DNA from: Petrotoga sp. 9PWA.NaAc.5.4
GTDB taxonomy: Bacteria; Thermotogota; Thermotogae; Petrotogales; Petrotogaceae
Direction: 5' to 3'
DNA: 64,000 bases
Assembly: GCF_002895485.1 (NCBI RefSeq)
Contig: NZ_AZRK01000001.1
Span: forward strand, 237,602 to 301,601
Of this stretch, positions 18,396-28,507 are shown in pieces. Numbering within the stretch: the stretch's first letter is position 1; every line of letters begins with the position of its first letter. The position numbers and the translations under genes were made by a program. The notes beneath the pieces are model-generated. The model was given only the letters and a program-made list of their open reading frames with translations, was not told where the DNA came from and made no database searches.

Positions 18396-21300
18396 TAAAA
18401 TTTCATTACTAGAACCCACTGTTCCTTTCCAATACATAGTGTAGGAAATAGCGGGAAGTATTTTATATGTCCCACTATTTAATAGTCTAAAATAATACTC
18501 ATATTCTCCTTGCTTATATCCGCCCGAGAAAAATGCTATCTTTTCTGCTCTAATTTCCATACCACTATACCAATAGTTCCAAGGAGAATACCAATTATAA
18601 TAAAATTTGGTAGATTGTGAAATATTTCTTTCAGAATAATTTCTTAATATTTGAATATTTCCGGGTAAGTGGTCTTCAGTTACCAAGAAGGATGGAATAT
18701 CAGACTTCATTTTTATTTTAACTTTTACTATATCTCCTTCTTGAAAGTAGGTGTTTTGATTATTTTCGAAAACTATTTTGTAAAGTCCTAAAGGACCTAT
18801 ATTTCTTGAATTACCCTCGAATTTTACATCTCCAAAAATCTCGATAGAATCATCTGATATTTGAGAAATCTTATAAGCCGATATAGGAAATAATTTATTT
18901 AATTTTTTATTTTCAACATCATACCCATACATAACATTTGAAAATAATATTATTTTTCCGTCTATTATATCTAAATCATTAAAATTACCTGGTAACTTCT
19001 CATATTTGTTGTCAAGATATAAATAATCTTCCTGTGATTTATCAGATTCTAAAAGCAAAACTGGTTTTTCGTTCATAAGAGCTAAAGATTTAATATTACC
19101 ATCCATAATAAATTTTTTTATAGAATTTTGATTTATATTATATTCATACAAAATTTCATTATTTATTACATAAACCCAATCAGAGTTTTTAATTAACATT
19201 TTGGGTTTTTCAATAATATAATCGTTAATATGAATTTGATTCTCACGCCCGTTATATCTAATGATCATTTCTTCATCTTCATAAATATTTTGAGATACGA
19301 AAGTGTTATACCAAATTAATTGCCCATCCTTTTCCAAAATGTTAGAATCTTCTACACTTTCTAATGATGCAGGAATTTTAGATTCTTCTATACTAATAAA
19401 AGCATCTAACATATAGTTATTATTTCCTTTTTTCCCTTTAACATCATATTTTTTATATAATAATTTATCTAAAGTTATTCCACTGTTACTTATCGACGGT
19501 TCTATTACATTTTCTTCTTTTATTTCATATAAACCTTGATCATATAGATATATATCGTTTTGGGAAACTATAAATTCATTTTTTTCATTCGAATACTTTG
19601 CTGTTGAATATATAGAAAAATTATTTTTATATTTTAATAGAATATCAAGCATTTTAGCGGACTCTTTTGTTGAATACCACGAATAACCTTCTCTATTGGA
19701 TATTAAATATTTGAATACTTTCAATGTAATTGAAGCGTGCGGTACTTCTTCAAGCAACAAATCAAGCAAAATAGCATTTACTTCAGTCACCGAATAGAAA
19801 TAATCCTTATCAAAATAATCTAAGTAAGCAATATCTTCCTTTTCAACGATCTTAGATAGAACAGTTTCTAAATTATCTTTATTAAAAAATGTGTAATATA
19901 TTTCATCTAAGATATCTTCAGGTTCATAACTTATATCTATTCCATACAATCTTAGCACATAATAAACAAATCCAGAAACCACGTTTTTCTTTAAATAACT
20001 TAAACCCTTTGAAATAGTCCCTTGTGAAACATAATATCCACTATCTTCTATCTTTTTTAAACCAAACATCACGTATGCAGACATTTCTGGATCTGACTTC
20101 TCGCTATTAGACCACCATCCCCATCCACCATCATCTTTTTGAGATTTATAAAGCAATTGAAGAGAATTGATTATTTTCAAATCAATATCTTCAATCTCGT
20201 AACCCAAACTCTGAGCAGTTAATAAAGGATAAATAGTCGATACTATTTGTTCACTACAGCTATATGGATAGTTTTTTATATAATCCAATAAATCATTTGT
20301 AAGGGTGTTTAAATCAAATGGCCTAAATTCTTGGCCTTTTTTTATCGTATAACCTTGAGTTGTATCTACCAATTTTATAACATCTCTTATAATTTGATCA
20401 TCTCTCACTATAAAAGGAAGTTTTACTATGTCATAGGCAAAATCGAAGGTTATTTCAGTTTCACCATTTTCAAAAGCAGAAAGTTTTAGTTTTATAATTT
20501 CCTGTGAATTAGGTAAAATCTCTATTTCTCCTTCATTTGGTGTAATTTGGATTTTTTCATTATTTATAGATATATTGTACTTTATCTGTCTGATTTCGTT
20601 GCTGTTATTGTATGCAACAAGGTAGAATTCTGCATTGTCTCCTTCAATTGCAAAGTTGGGAAGTAAGGGCCTTATATAAAAATCAATGTTACTTTTGAAG
20701 GAAACTGTTTCTTTTTTCATTTTAATTCCATCGTAGCTAAATCCATGTGAGGTTATTCTCCATGTAGTTAGTGAATCTGGATTTATAAATACTATCTCTG
20801 CTTTTTTATCCTGGGTTTTTAAAAAAGGAACCCATAAAGCAGTATCCGGAAAATATTCTCTTCTATTTGTACTTAATTCGTTGCTTCCTTTGTAAGCTCC
20901 AAAAACTTGACTTTCTTCTAAAGACAGTCCATAATATTTATAAGGAAGATAAAGATATGTATTTCCTGTTGAAATAGTTGGCTCTATATAGTACATTTCT
21001 GGATAAAGTTCATTCATAATATTTTTTCTGTCTTCAACTAATTGATAAATTCCTTCGTCTACGACACCTAAGGTAAAAACACCATCTTCAGAAGCCTCTA
21101 TTGAGATTCTTACTTCTTCTTTTGGTTTATAAACCTCTTTGTTTGTATTAATTTTATATTCATAAGTCAATTTTTCCATTTTGCCTAAATCTATGGATCT
21201 CTGTAATATTTCCGGCCCTTTTTGAGTAAGCAAAACTGCGTAGACAAAAATGTTTCTTTCAAGTAAATTTTGGGGAATTGTGAAAACATACTCCTTTTTA

Positions 21301-22976
21301 TTTTGATCGTATTCTATTACCTCATATATATTTCTTCCTGCTAAAAAAATTAATCCATTGGTTTTTACGTTTGTTTCTATAGCAAACACAACTTTATCAT
21401 CTTCTATTTGAAATTTTGAAAAAGTAGATTGAGTTGTTTTAACATAAGGAGAAACATAAACATTTAAATCAGCGGTAGAATCTTTAAAAGAAAGTTCAAT
21501 CCAATAGTTTGCCTCTTCAGAAAAGGTATAAATAAAGTTAAAATAACCATTTTCAACATAGATATTAAACTCATCTATTGCCTCATTTAATGTTTTGAGA
21601 GCTTTTTGATCCCATATTTTCTTGTAAACAGTTACTTTCATTTGTCCATTTTGAAGTATGTCTTCTCTATCTGTTATAGTACCTTCAAAAGTTAAATTCT
21701 CATTAGGTTCACCTTGAAAATATCTATTTTCAAGATTTATCATATAGCTCCCATCCATAACTCTGACTTGGCAAACTTCTTGCATTTGTCTTTGACTTTC
21801 GTCAACAATAATCACTTCTAATGTATAATAACCTTCATGGCCATCTTGCACTTTTATTGGAATATCTAAAATCCCATTCTCATTAGAATATGTAATAGCT
21901 TGATAAAGTAAGCTCCTTCCTTCATAGCCAAAGTATGCATCATAATAAACATATAAAGAAACTTGTGCATTTTTCACAGGTATACCATTTAGATACTCTA
22001 ATTTTAATTGGTAATCTATTACTTCATCAGTAAAATATTTTTCCTTAGGTGTTGTTATATTTGCTGTATATTCTGGTTTTACATATTCTTGAACATAAAA
22101 TCCATATGTGTATTTTTCCTCATTTTGTTTATATAGATCTATACGATAATATCCTAAAGGTGCGGACTTTGAAATATAATATTGACCATTTGCACCTCCA
22201 AATTCATCAGAAGTATACGTTTCTGTATAAATTTTATTCCCAGCAGGATCTAAGATGTCTATATTAATTTCTTGATTATTTTCAAAAACGTAAGTACTAT
22301 CTTCTTGCTTGTAAGAAATAATTCGAAAGTTAACCATTTGATCTGGTTTATAAAGAGGTCTATCAATAATAATTTGAATAGGGTTATCTTTATACAATTC
22401 AAACTTTTTATAAATATTTTGATACCTTATACCAAATTTATTCTGAATTACAATCTTTTCTAAATTAGATATTTCACAGGTTAATTCAGACACATTGTTA
22501 TAACTAATTGTTTTATCGTTAGCACCTTGTAAAATGATTCTACTATCAACCTCATTTAAAATTTTTAAATCATATACTTTTATATATAGTTTCTCTCCAT
22601 CGTAAGTGAAAATAAAATCTGTATCTGTGACTAATACTTCTTCAAAAGACTTATCCTGATTACCTTGAAATTCGAAGAAATATAAACCCAAATCTTTTAG
22701 CATAAACTTTTCACTTATTTCACCATCAGAGTTCGATCTGATAGTCTTTGAAAATAAAAAAGTCTTTTCAGCTTCTTCTAACGTCCTATGATTAACAATA
22801 ACATCGATTGGATAATCAATCTTATATACTTTCATAAAAACTTGAGTTTCATTGAACCCAACAAACTCAATTTCTTCTCCACTTCTTATAACATTGTTTC
22901 CCCTTAAATAAACGTATGAAAAACCAAATGTAACTAAAAAAACGATAAATACTAGAAAAACAAATATTTTTTTCAT
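18381..22976 (-). CDS. Bacterial alpha-2-macroglobulin-like protein with thioester
   Basis: Large periplasmic protein predicted to trap proteases. About 1531 residues from ATG 22976 (a TTG at 22991 is in frame, but the GGGGG Shine-Dalgarno lies between them). Signal peptide MKKIFVFLVFIVFLVTFGFS. Many beta-sandwich MG-type domains occupy the first 850 residues, including IIIDRPLYKPDQMVNFRII, and the A2M region VVDEGIYQLVED. The thioester motif CSEQ is at about residue 907, followed by the helical TED domain (DGGWGWWSN). The C-terminal domain MEIRAEKIAFFSGGYKQGEY is typical. A Trp/Tyr/Asp-rich stretch from roughly residue 1270 to 1390 looks like beta-propeller blades and is unusual. Last gene of a seven-gene minus-strand run. 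Confidence 0.88.
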   Translation of the reverse strand: MKKIFVFLVFIVFLVTFGFSYVYLRGNNVIRSGEEIEFVGFNETQVFMKVYKIDYPIDVIVNHRTLEEAEKTFLFSKTIRSNSDGEISEKFMLKDLGLYFFEFQGNQDKSFEEVLVTDTDFIFTYDGEKLYIKVYDLKILNEVDSRIILQGANDKTISYNNVSELTCEISNLEKIVIQNKFGIRYQNIYKKFELYKDNPIQIIIDRPLYKPDQMVNFRIISYKQEDSTYVFENNQEINIDILDPAGNKIYTETYTSDEFGGANGQYYISKSAPLGYYRIDLYKQNEEKYTYGFYVQEYVKPEYTANITTPKEKYFTDEVIDYQLKLEYLNGIPVKNAQVSLYVYYDAYFGYEGRSLLYQAITYSNENGILDIPIKVQDGHEGYYTLEVIIVDESQRQMQEVCQVRVMDGSYMINLENRYFQGEPNENLTFEGTITDREDILQNGQMKVTVYKKIWDQKALKTLNEAIDEFNIYVENGYFNFIYTFSEEANYWIELSFKDSTADLNVYVSPYVKTTQSTFSKFQIEDDKVVFAIETNVKTNGLIFLAGRNIYEVIEYDQNKKEYVFTIPQNLLERNIFVYAVLLTQKGPEILQRSIDLGKMEKLTYEYKINTNKEVYKPKEEVRISIEASEDGVFTLGVVDEGIYQLVEDRKNIMNELYPEMYYIEPTISTGNTYLYLPYKYYGLSLEESQVFGAYKGSNELSTNRREYFPDTALWVPFLKTQDKKAEIVFINPDSLTTWRITSHGFSYDGIKMKKETVSFKSNIDFYIRPLLPNFAIEGDNAEFYLVAYNNSNEIRQIKYNISINNEKIQITPNEGEIEILPNSQEIIKLKLSAFENGETEITFDFAYDIVKLPFIVRDDQIIRDVIKLVDTTQGYTIKKGQEFRPFDLNTLTNDLLDYIKNYPYSCSEQIVSTIYPLLTAQSLGYEIEDIDLKIINSLQLLYKSQKDDGGWGWWSNSEKSDPEMSAYVMFGLKKIEDSGYYVSQGTISKGLSYLKKNVVSGFVYYVLRLYGIDISYEPEDILDEIYYTFFNKDNLETVLSKIVEKEDIAYLDYFDKDYFYSVTEVNAILLDLLLEEVPHASITLKVFKYLISNREGYSWYSTKESAKMLDILLKYKNNFSIYSTAKYSNEKNEFIVSQNDIYLYDQGLYEIKEENVIEPSISNSGITLDKLLYKKYDVKGKKGNNNYMLDAFISIEESKIPASLESVEDSNILEKDGQLIWYNTFVSQNIYEDEEMIIRYNGRENQIHINDYIIEKPKMLIKNSDWVYVINNEILYEYNINQNSIKKFIMDGNIKSLALMNEKPVLLLESDKSQEDYLYLDNKYEKLPGNFNDLDIIDGKIILFSNVMYGYDVENKKLNKLFPISAYKISQISDDSIEIFGDVKFEGNSRNIGPLGLYKIVFENNQNTYFQEGDIVKVKIKMKSDIPSFLVTEDHLPGNIQILRNYSERNISQSTKFYYNWYSPWNYWYSGMEIRAEKIAFFSGGYKQGEYEYYFRLLNSGTYKILPAISYTMYWKGTVGSSNEILLNVK

Positions 22977-23009
22977 TTTTTCATCCCCCAATCCCGTTAT
23001 CTATTTTAA

Positions 23010-24194
23010 TTACTCAATATATTTTAAATAATTTTCTCTAATTTCATTTTCCTTAGCTATATTAGAGTATATTTTAGCAAAATTCCTTAAAGTAAAAAAT
23101 TGATTCTCGAAATTCACACTATATAAACCATTTTTCAACACTAAATTTTTGTCCTTATGATCTACAAGAGAATTGTAGATATAGCCAAAAACTCTGCGAT
23201 TCTCTGATATAAAATGATTAACATTATATAAAGTATTTATAAGATAATTGCTTGTAAACCCCTCTTTTGATTGTTCTATAGAATTTTCACTTATTAAAAT
23301 AGGTAAGTCAAACCTTTTTGAGCTTTCTTTAAGAACCTGCTCTAATCTAAACTGACGGCTTTTTGACTTATTTTCTTCTTTTTGATTAAAAGCCTTAATT
23401 AGCTTATCAAATTCATTTATATCCGAGAAAATATTATTAAAGTTTATACCTATGAAATCTATACTCGATTTATTATATTCTTTATCTTCAAATAATTTGT
23501 TTTTCCCATATACTAATGTATCAAAAAAAGAAAAAAAATAATCTATTGCTTCAATATTTTTATTTAAATTATTAAATATATATGAATTATTAATTAGATT
23601 GTTAGCAAAATTTTCTGAAATCGAACATTTAGCGTAGGGATTAATTTTTTTTATTTCTATATAAACCCTTGAATACAAAGAAAATAAATTTTCGAAAGTA
23701 TTTGAAATTATCGCTAATCGTTCTTTCCCTTTGAATAAAAATGAACGTATTAAAAATACCATCGGATCATTTAAAATACTGTAATATTGAACTTTATTGC
23801 TCATAGATTCTACAAAATTTTTTATAGCACTTAAAAAATCTCCATTTTTTTCATTTTTAAATTCATCAGTATTCCAAAACTCTATTGAAAAAGGAAAATT
23901 CATATCTATCAAAGTTACTATGGGTTCTATATTCATTTCAGAAAGTTTATTTATAAAATCTCTATATAAAAAAATACATTCATATTGGTCTAAAGACATA
24001 TAATTCCAATCAATACTGAATCGATATGCATTTAAATTCAATTTTTTTAATAATTCTATTTGTTTATTCAAATTTTTTGAAAAGCAATTAAGTTTTTCCT
24101 TTTTATTAGTAATATTGGGTGAATCTTCCTCCAAAGAAAATATGGGGGTGTTAGCCCCCCAAAAAAAGTCTTTAGGAAAAATTATTCTATCCAT
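23010..24194 (-). CDS. GH1-like protein with altered catalytic site
   Basis: 394 residues related to family 1 beta-glycosidases: FPKDFFWGANT (6-16), YRFSIDW (57-63), PIVTL (91-95), DFIGINFN (246-253) and LPILISEN (297-304). However, the acid/base Glu of the TxNEP motif is Asp143 (ILNDP), the His of the YHWDLP motif is missing (LIDMNFP), ENG is ENS, and the C-terminal WSLxDNFEW is replaced by YNSLVDHKDKN. It is also some 50-80 residues shorter than active enzymes. It may be inactive, a binding protein, or have changed specificity. Close spacing on both sides (18 and 21 bp) suggests co-transcription with the efflux and macroglobulin genes. Confidence 0.75.
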   Translation of the reverse strand: MDRIIFPKDFFWGANTPIFSLEEDSPNITNKKEKLNCFSKNLNKQIELLKKLNLNAYRFSIDWNYMSLDQYECIFLYRDFINKLSEMNIEPIVTLIDMNFPFSIEFWNTDEFKNEKNGDFLSAIKNFVESMSNKVQYYSILNDPMVFLIRSFLFKGKERLAIISNTFENLFSLYSRVYIEIKKINPYAKCSISENFANNLINNSYIFNNLNKNIEAIDYFFSFFDTLVYGKNKLFEDKEYNKSSIDFIGINFNNIFSDINEFDKLIKAFNQKEENKSKSRQFRLEQVLKESSKRFDLPILISENSIEQSKEGFTSNYLINTLYNVNHFISENRRVFGYIYNSLVDHKDKNLVLKNGLYSVNFENQFFTLRNFAKIYSNIAKENEIRENYLKYIE

Positions 24195-24215
24195 AAACTT
24201 TCACCTACTAAATTT

Positions 24216-25436
24216 TTATTCGTATCTCAAAGCCTCAACAGGACTTAATTTAGCTGCCTGGTTTGCTGGATATATACCAAAGAACAACCCAATAGCTGCA
24301 GAGACTCCAAAGGAAAGAATTATAGATCTCCACGTAATAAGTGCATTTAATCCAAAGGCTCTACCAAAATATGCTATCAACGTCGAGAGAAGTCCTCCCA
24401 ATATCATACCGATTATACCAGCTACAATTGTTAAAACAACACTCTCAGTTAAAAATTCTAATAATATCCTTCTGCGCGACGCTCCTATTGCCATCTTTAT
24501 GCCTATTTCTCTAGTCCTTTCTTTAACAGTTACAAGCATAATATTCATTATTCCTATTCCACCTACTACAAGAGAAATCGCAGCTATACCAACAAGTATT
24601 ACATTCATAATACCAGTTATTTGATTTACCGCCTCTAAAATCGCATCCTGACTTAAAATATTATATTTGTTGCTGTCTTGAAATTTTCTGTAAAGGTAAA
24701 AATCGGTTCCCATCGTTGCCAGTTCAGCACTTTTTTCATCTACTGCAGACACAAAAATTTGATTTGTTCTACCATTCATGTGAAACAATCTATAGTCAGC
24801 TACATTATAAGGCACTATTACCATATTATCTACATTAAATAATAATCTACTACCAGTTTTTTTAATGACACCTACAATTTCAAAAGATACTTTCCTACTT
24901 CCTTGATTATTAGTTTGAATAATATTGATTTTTTCTCCAACAACATTTTGACGACCAAACAATTTATCAGCTATATTATATCCTATTACTGCAACACCTA
25001 AGATTTCTTCAACATCAGATTCTTCTAACGCCCTTCCATAAGCAACTTCAAGGTTCATTATTTCGAAAAAATTTGGTAAAACTCCAAAAAGCGATCCTGT
25101 AGTATTTTGCCCCGTACTTTTACTTTCTACAGTAAAATTTGAGTTCAAGATACCTGTTGCATTTTTTACACCTGGAACCATGTTTTGAATATTTATAGCG
25201 TCACTGAATTCCAACGGCTGAGATGCAAAACGCGAATAAACTGAGGAAGTAACCATAATTATATTGGATCCTAAAGATGAAACAGTCTCATTAATCTCTT
25301 GTCTTGCTCCGTCTCCTATAGCTATTATGGTCATTACAGCTCCAACACCTATTATTATACCAAGCATAGAAAGAAAAGTCCTTAATTTATTAGAAAGCAA
25401 AGATCTAAAAGTTTCTTTAAGTATTTCCAACTGCAT
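24216..25436 (-). CDS. MacB-type ABC transporter permease
   Basis: FtsX/MacB-family membrane subunit, 406 residues. N-terminal transmembrane helix within FRSLLSNKLRTFLSMLGIIIGVGAVMTIIAIGDG, a periplasmic domain of about 220 residues, then three helices after residue 270 (NVILVGIAAISLVVGGIGIMNIMLV, FLTESVVLTIVAGIIGMILGG and the C-terminal one). The end RYPANxAAKLSPVEALRYE-type motif is diagnostic. It overlaps the ATPase gene by 20 bp. Expected to drive mechanotransmission rather than classical transport, with the adaptor and TolC-like proteins encoded upstream. Confidence 0.93.
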   Translation of the reverse strand: MQLEILKETFRSLLSNKLRTFLSMLGIIIGVGAVMTIIAIGDGARQEINETVSSLGSNIIMVTSSVYSRFASQPLEFSDAINIQNMVPGVKNATGILNSNFTVESKSTGQNTTGSLFGVLPNFFEIMNLEVAYGRALEESDVEEILGVAVIGYNIADKLFGRQNVVGEKINIIQTNNQGSRKVSFEIVGVIKKTGSRLLFNVDNMVIVPYNVADYRLFHMNGRTNQIFVSAVDEKSAELATMGTDFYLYRKFQDSNKYNILSQDAILEAVNQITGIMNVILVGIAAISLVVGGIGIMNIMLVTVKERTREIGIKMAIGASRRRILLEFLTESVVLTIVAGIIGMILGGLLSTLIAYFGRAFGLNALITWRSIILSFGVSAAIGLFFGIYPANQAAKLSPVEALRYE

Positions 25437-26112
25437 TCACCTCAATTGACTCAATTCTACCATCTAAAAGTTTAACTATCTTTGTTCCTTCATCTAACAT
25501 TTTTAAATCATGTGTAACAACAACCAAAGTCTTACCCATATCATTCAATTTTCTAAATATCTGTAAGATCTCTTGCCCGCTTTTTGTGTCCAAATTTCCC
25601 GTAGGTTCATCAGCTAAAATAAACGCAGGGTCGTTTGCCAATGCCCTTGCAATGGCAACTCTTTGTTGTTGACCCCCCGAAAGTTGTGTCGGCTTATGAT
25701 GCAATCTATCTCCTAACCCCACTAAATTTAGCTGTTCTATAGCAATTTCCCTTCTTTTTTTAGGAGGAATCCCTCCATATACTAACGGAAGTTCAACATT
25801 TTCAACGGCACTTAATTTGGGTAACAGATTAAAACTTTGAAATATAAAACCTATTTTCTTATTTCTAACTTTAGCTAATTCATTACCTTTAAGTTTTGAA
25901 ACTTCTTTTCCCTCTATAAAAACTTGTCCTTTAGTTGGTTTATCCAAACATCCAAGTATCTGTAAGAGAGTAGATTTACCACTTCCGGAAGGACCTATTA
26001 TTATTGCATATTCACCTTCTTCGATGTTAAAAGAAACACCCCTTAAAGCCTCAACTTGTACTTCTCCCATTTGATATATTTTCCAAACATCTTTTAGTTC
26101 CATAACAGACAT
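25417..26112 (-). CDS. MacB/LolD-type ABC transporter ATPase
   Basis: 231 residues. Walker A GPSGSGKST (about 39-47), signature LSGGQQQRVAIARAL, Walker B FILADEPTGNLD, H-loop VVTHD. It overlaps the adaptor gene stop by one base and the permease start by 20 bp, so translation is probably coupled. Pairs with the MacB-like permease rather than being fused to it as in E. coli MacB. Confidence 0.95.
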   Translation of the reverse strand: MSVMELKDVWKIYQMGEVQVEALRGVSFNIEEGEYAIIIGPSGSGKSTLLQILGCLDKPTKGQVFIEGKEVSKLKGNELAKVRNKKIGFIFQSFNLLPKLSAVENVELPLVYGGIPPKKRREIAIEQLNLVGLGDRLHHKPTQLSGGQQQRVAIARALANDPAFILADEPTGNLDTKSGQEILQIFRKLNDMGKTLVVVTHDLKMLDEGTKIVKLLDGRIESIEVNAVGNT

Positions 26113-27185
26113 TAGAATCCACCTCTTCCTGGTCTTGAACCTCCGGCAGGAACTGTCGGCATAACTGTGGGAATACCTATAGAAATCCCATATTGTTGCA
26201 TTAACCTTTGTATCTCTTTTTCTGAAGGTAATATAAGTATCGTATCTTCCGCTCTTAACCCAGAAATCACTTCAACCATAGTATCTGTTTCTCTTCCAGT
26301 TTCTATTTGAACTGGCTCCATACCTCCATCTGATGTTTTTTTATAAACAATTTTTACATTATTCGGACCTTTTTGAATAGCATCTTTCGGAATAGCAACC
26401 GTCCCTTCGAGTTTCAAAGTAACAATCTCAACGTCAGCTGTCATACCAGAAACAATTTTATCACTATCAGGTATATTCTCAAGTTCTATTTCTATTGGTA
26501 TAACTACTATTCCCACATCCGTCGAAGACACTGGACTTATCCAACTAATCTTTCCAGGTAATTCTAAATTTAAAGAATTAAATTTTACGGAAGCTTCCAT
26601 GCCTTCTTCTACAAAAGGAAAATCTATTTCATCTATCTTGGTTGAAACTTTTAAATTATTTTTATCTACAATAGTAAAAGCAGCTGTAGATGTATTAACT
26701 GTCGTCCCTTCTGAAACATTCACTTGACTTATAATTCCAGAAATGGGGGCCGTTATTTCTATAGATTCTAAATTCTTTTTAGCTTGTTCTAATTGTAATC
26801 TTTTTACCTCTTTCATTCTTTCGGCTAAATTTGTAGATGATTCATAATCGTTCAATGCATTCAAATATGCTGTTTGATATTGTAAGTCATCTATTTTAGC
26901 TAAAACTTGTCCTTTTTCTACGAAATCACCTTTTTCTACATAAATCTCTACTATCTCACCAGAAACTTTTGGATACACTGACTTTACATCTGCTTCAACG
27001 TTTCCTACTACTTCTATAGAATCTCCCACTTCTCCTGATTTTACCTTATATTCTAAATATACAGGAGGAATTCCACTTGCTTGATTTGTTTTTGTAGCAT
27101 TACCAGTTGGAATGATTATTATCCCTATAACAATAACTGCTACTATTACTATCGCCCATATTATTATCTTTCCTCTTTTTTTCAA
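26112..27185 (-). CDS. MacA-like periplasmic adaptor (membrane fusion protein)
   Basis: HlyD/RND-type adaptor linking an inner-membrane transporter to an outer-membrane channel. 357 residues. N-terminal membrane anchor IIIWAIVIVAVIVIGIIII, lipoyl/barrel-sandwich half motifs VEADVKSVYPKVSGEIVEIY and ITAPISGIISQVNVSEGTTV flanking a short helical hairpin, then a beta-barrel domain. Gly/Arg-rich C-terminal tail. TTG start at 27185 after GGGGTGA, overlapping the end of the preceding TolC-like gene. Confidence 0.9.
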   Translation of the reverse strand: MKKRGKIIIWAIVIVAVIVIGIIIIPTGNATKTNQASGIPPVYLEYKVKSGEVGDSIEVVGNVEADVKSVYPKVSGEIVEIYVEKGDFVEKGQVLAKIDDLQYQTAYLNALNDYESSTNLAERMKEVKRLQLEQAKKNLESIEITAPISGIISQVNVSEGTTVNTSTAAFTIVDKNNLKVSTKIDEIDFPFVEEGMEASVKFNSLNLELPGKISWISPVSSTDVGIVVIPIEIELENIPDSDKIVSGMTADVEIVTLKLEGTVAIPKDAIQKGPNNVKIVYKKTSDGGMEPVQIETGRETDTMVEVISGLRAEDTILILPSEKEIQRLMQQYGISIGIPTVMPTVPAGGSRPGRGGF

Positions 27186-28507
27186 TTTTTATCACCCCAA
27201 ATATCTACATAATATTGTTGCCTTATTCTTAATTCATTTAACAATAAACTGTTTTCTGTATTTTCTTTTGTAAGTTGTGCTCTTTTCAAACTGATTTCAG
27301 AAAGTTCTAAATCTTCTCTTGTTATATATCCTTTATTGTATAAATCTACATTCTTGTTGTATTCATCTAAAGCATTATCTAAATCAATTTGATTTATATT
27401 CAAATCATAATTCAACATCTTGTTATTAGTTTCAAGACTCCTAACTGTTTCTTCTACTTTTTTTAAACTTTCATCGTATGTTAGCATCGCAAAATTCGAC
27501 TTCATATTATTTGATACTAACTGTCTTTCTCCTTTGTCTAATATTGTTAATTCAAATCCTATACCTATACTCCATTTGTTTTCTTCTTTAAAGGGAGAAA
27601 AAGACAAATTTACATTTTTAAATGGTATATAAGGTATGAACCAAAAATTCTTTTGGATATTTGATGCTTCTTCTTTAAGTTTCAACGATTTTAAATCAAG
27701 CCTTTCGTTTATGTTTTTTGAATAATTTTGATTACTATTTATTAAATTTTTTACTATATTTTTTGTTTGGTTATACAGTTCTTCTGAATATTCAAAATAT
27801 TCTAAACTTGCATTACTTGATTTTAAACCTTCTAATGTTTTTTGAGCACTCAAAATTTGTTTTTCTATGTTTTTCTTAACATCTTCGTCTGTAGATGCTT
27901 GATACTTATTTTGTAATATCTCTAATTCCTTTTGTGATAACTCGATCATCTTTTCGTTGTAGTGTCTATTGAATATATCTTCAACAGTATCAATAAAAAT
28001 ATTCGTTTGAACAAAATAATACTTTGAAAGCGCATCATAATAACTTGCCTCAGTGTTTAATCTTTCTACTCTGTCTAATTTTGTTAAATCGCGAGACAAT
28101 CGAATATTAATATCTTCTGATTCCGGAGTTTCTATATTCCATTCATCTTTCACATTAAAAGTAAAGGGAAAAGAAAGAGCTACACTGGCTCCCCATACTT
28201 CTAAAAAGTTCACATTAAAAGATAATTTATAACCTTCTGTTTCTCCTAATCCTCCAAAAACAAGACCTGCAACTGAAGTTGGTCCTGTTGTTCCTAATTT
28301 AATTGTATCGAACGATAAACCTAAATATGGCATAAAAAAATTATCTATTTTATTCATATCTACTTGTGCACTTTCTAATCCAAGCTTTGCTTGTGCATAC
28401 GATGAACTTTTATATAAATTTTCATTATATAACTCTTCAAAAGTCGTTCCATACAACATTAAGACTCCTGTAAGTAGGCTTATAGTTAAAATCAAAAATT
28501 TTTTCAC
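27182..28507 (-). CDS. TolC-family outer-membrane efflux protein (second copy)
   Basis: 441 residues with signal peptide MKKFLILTISLLTGVLMLYG, long amphipathic coiled-coil segments (for example LSQKELEILQNKYQASTDED) and two beta-rich stretches (around residues 65-130 and 300-335) that could form the barrel strands. Length close to that of TolC proteins. Overlaps the adaptor gene and the preceding TolC-like gene by 4 bp each. Expected outer partner of the MacA/MacB-like system. Confidence 0.85.
   Translation of the reverse strand: MKKFLILTISLLTGVLMLYGTTFEELYNENLYKSSSYAQAKLGLESAQVDMNKIDNFFMPYLGLSFDTIKLGTTGPTSVAGLVFGGLGETEGYKLSFNVNFLEVWGASVALSFPFTFNVKDEWNIETPESEDINIRLSRDLTKLDRVERLNTEASYYDALSKYYFVQTNIFIDTVEDIFNRHYNEKMIELSQKELEILQNKYQASTDEDVKKNIEKQILSAQKTLEGLKSSNASLEYFEYSEELYNQTKNIVKNLINSNQNYSKNINERLDLKSLKLKEEASNIQKNFWFIPYIPFKNVNLSFSPFKEENKWSIGIGFELTILDKGERQLVSNNMKSNFAMLTYDESLKKVEETVRSLETNNKMLNYDLNINQIDLDNALDEYNKNVDLYNKGYITREDLELSEISLKRAQLTKENTENSLLLNELRIRQQYYVDIWGDKN

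Noticed and set aside
22049..22463. Plus-strand frames inside the alpha-2-macroglobulin gene
   Set aside because: Leu/Ile/His-rich shadow translations with no ribosome-binding site.
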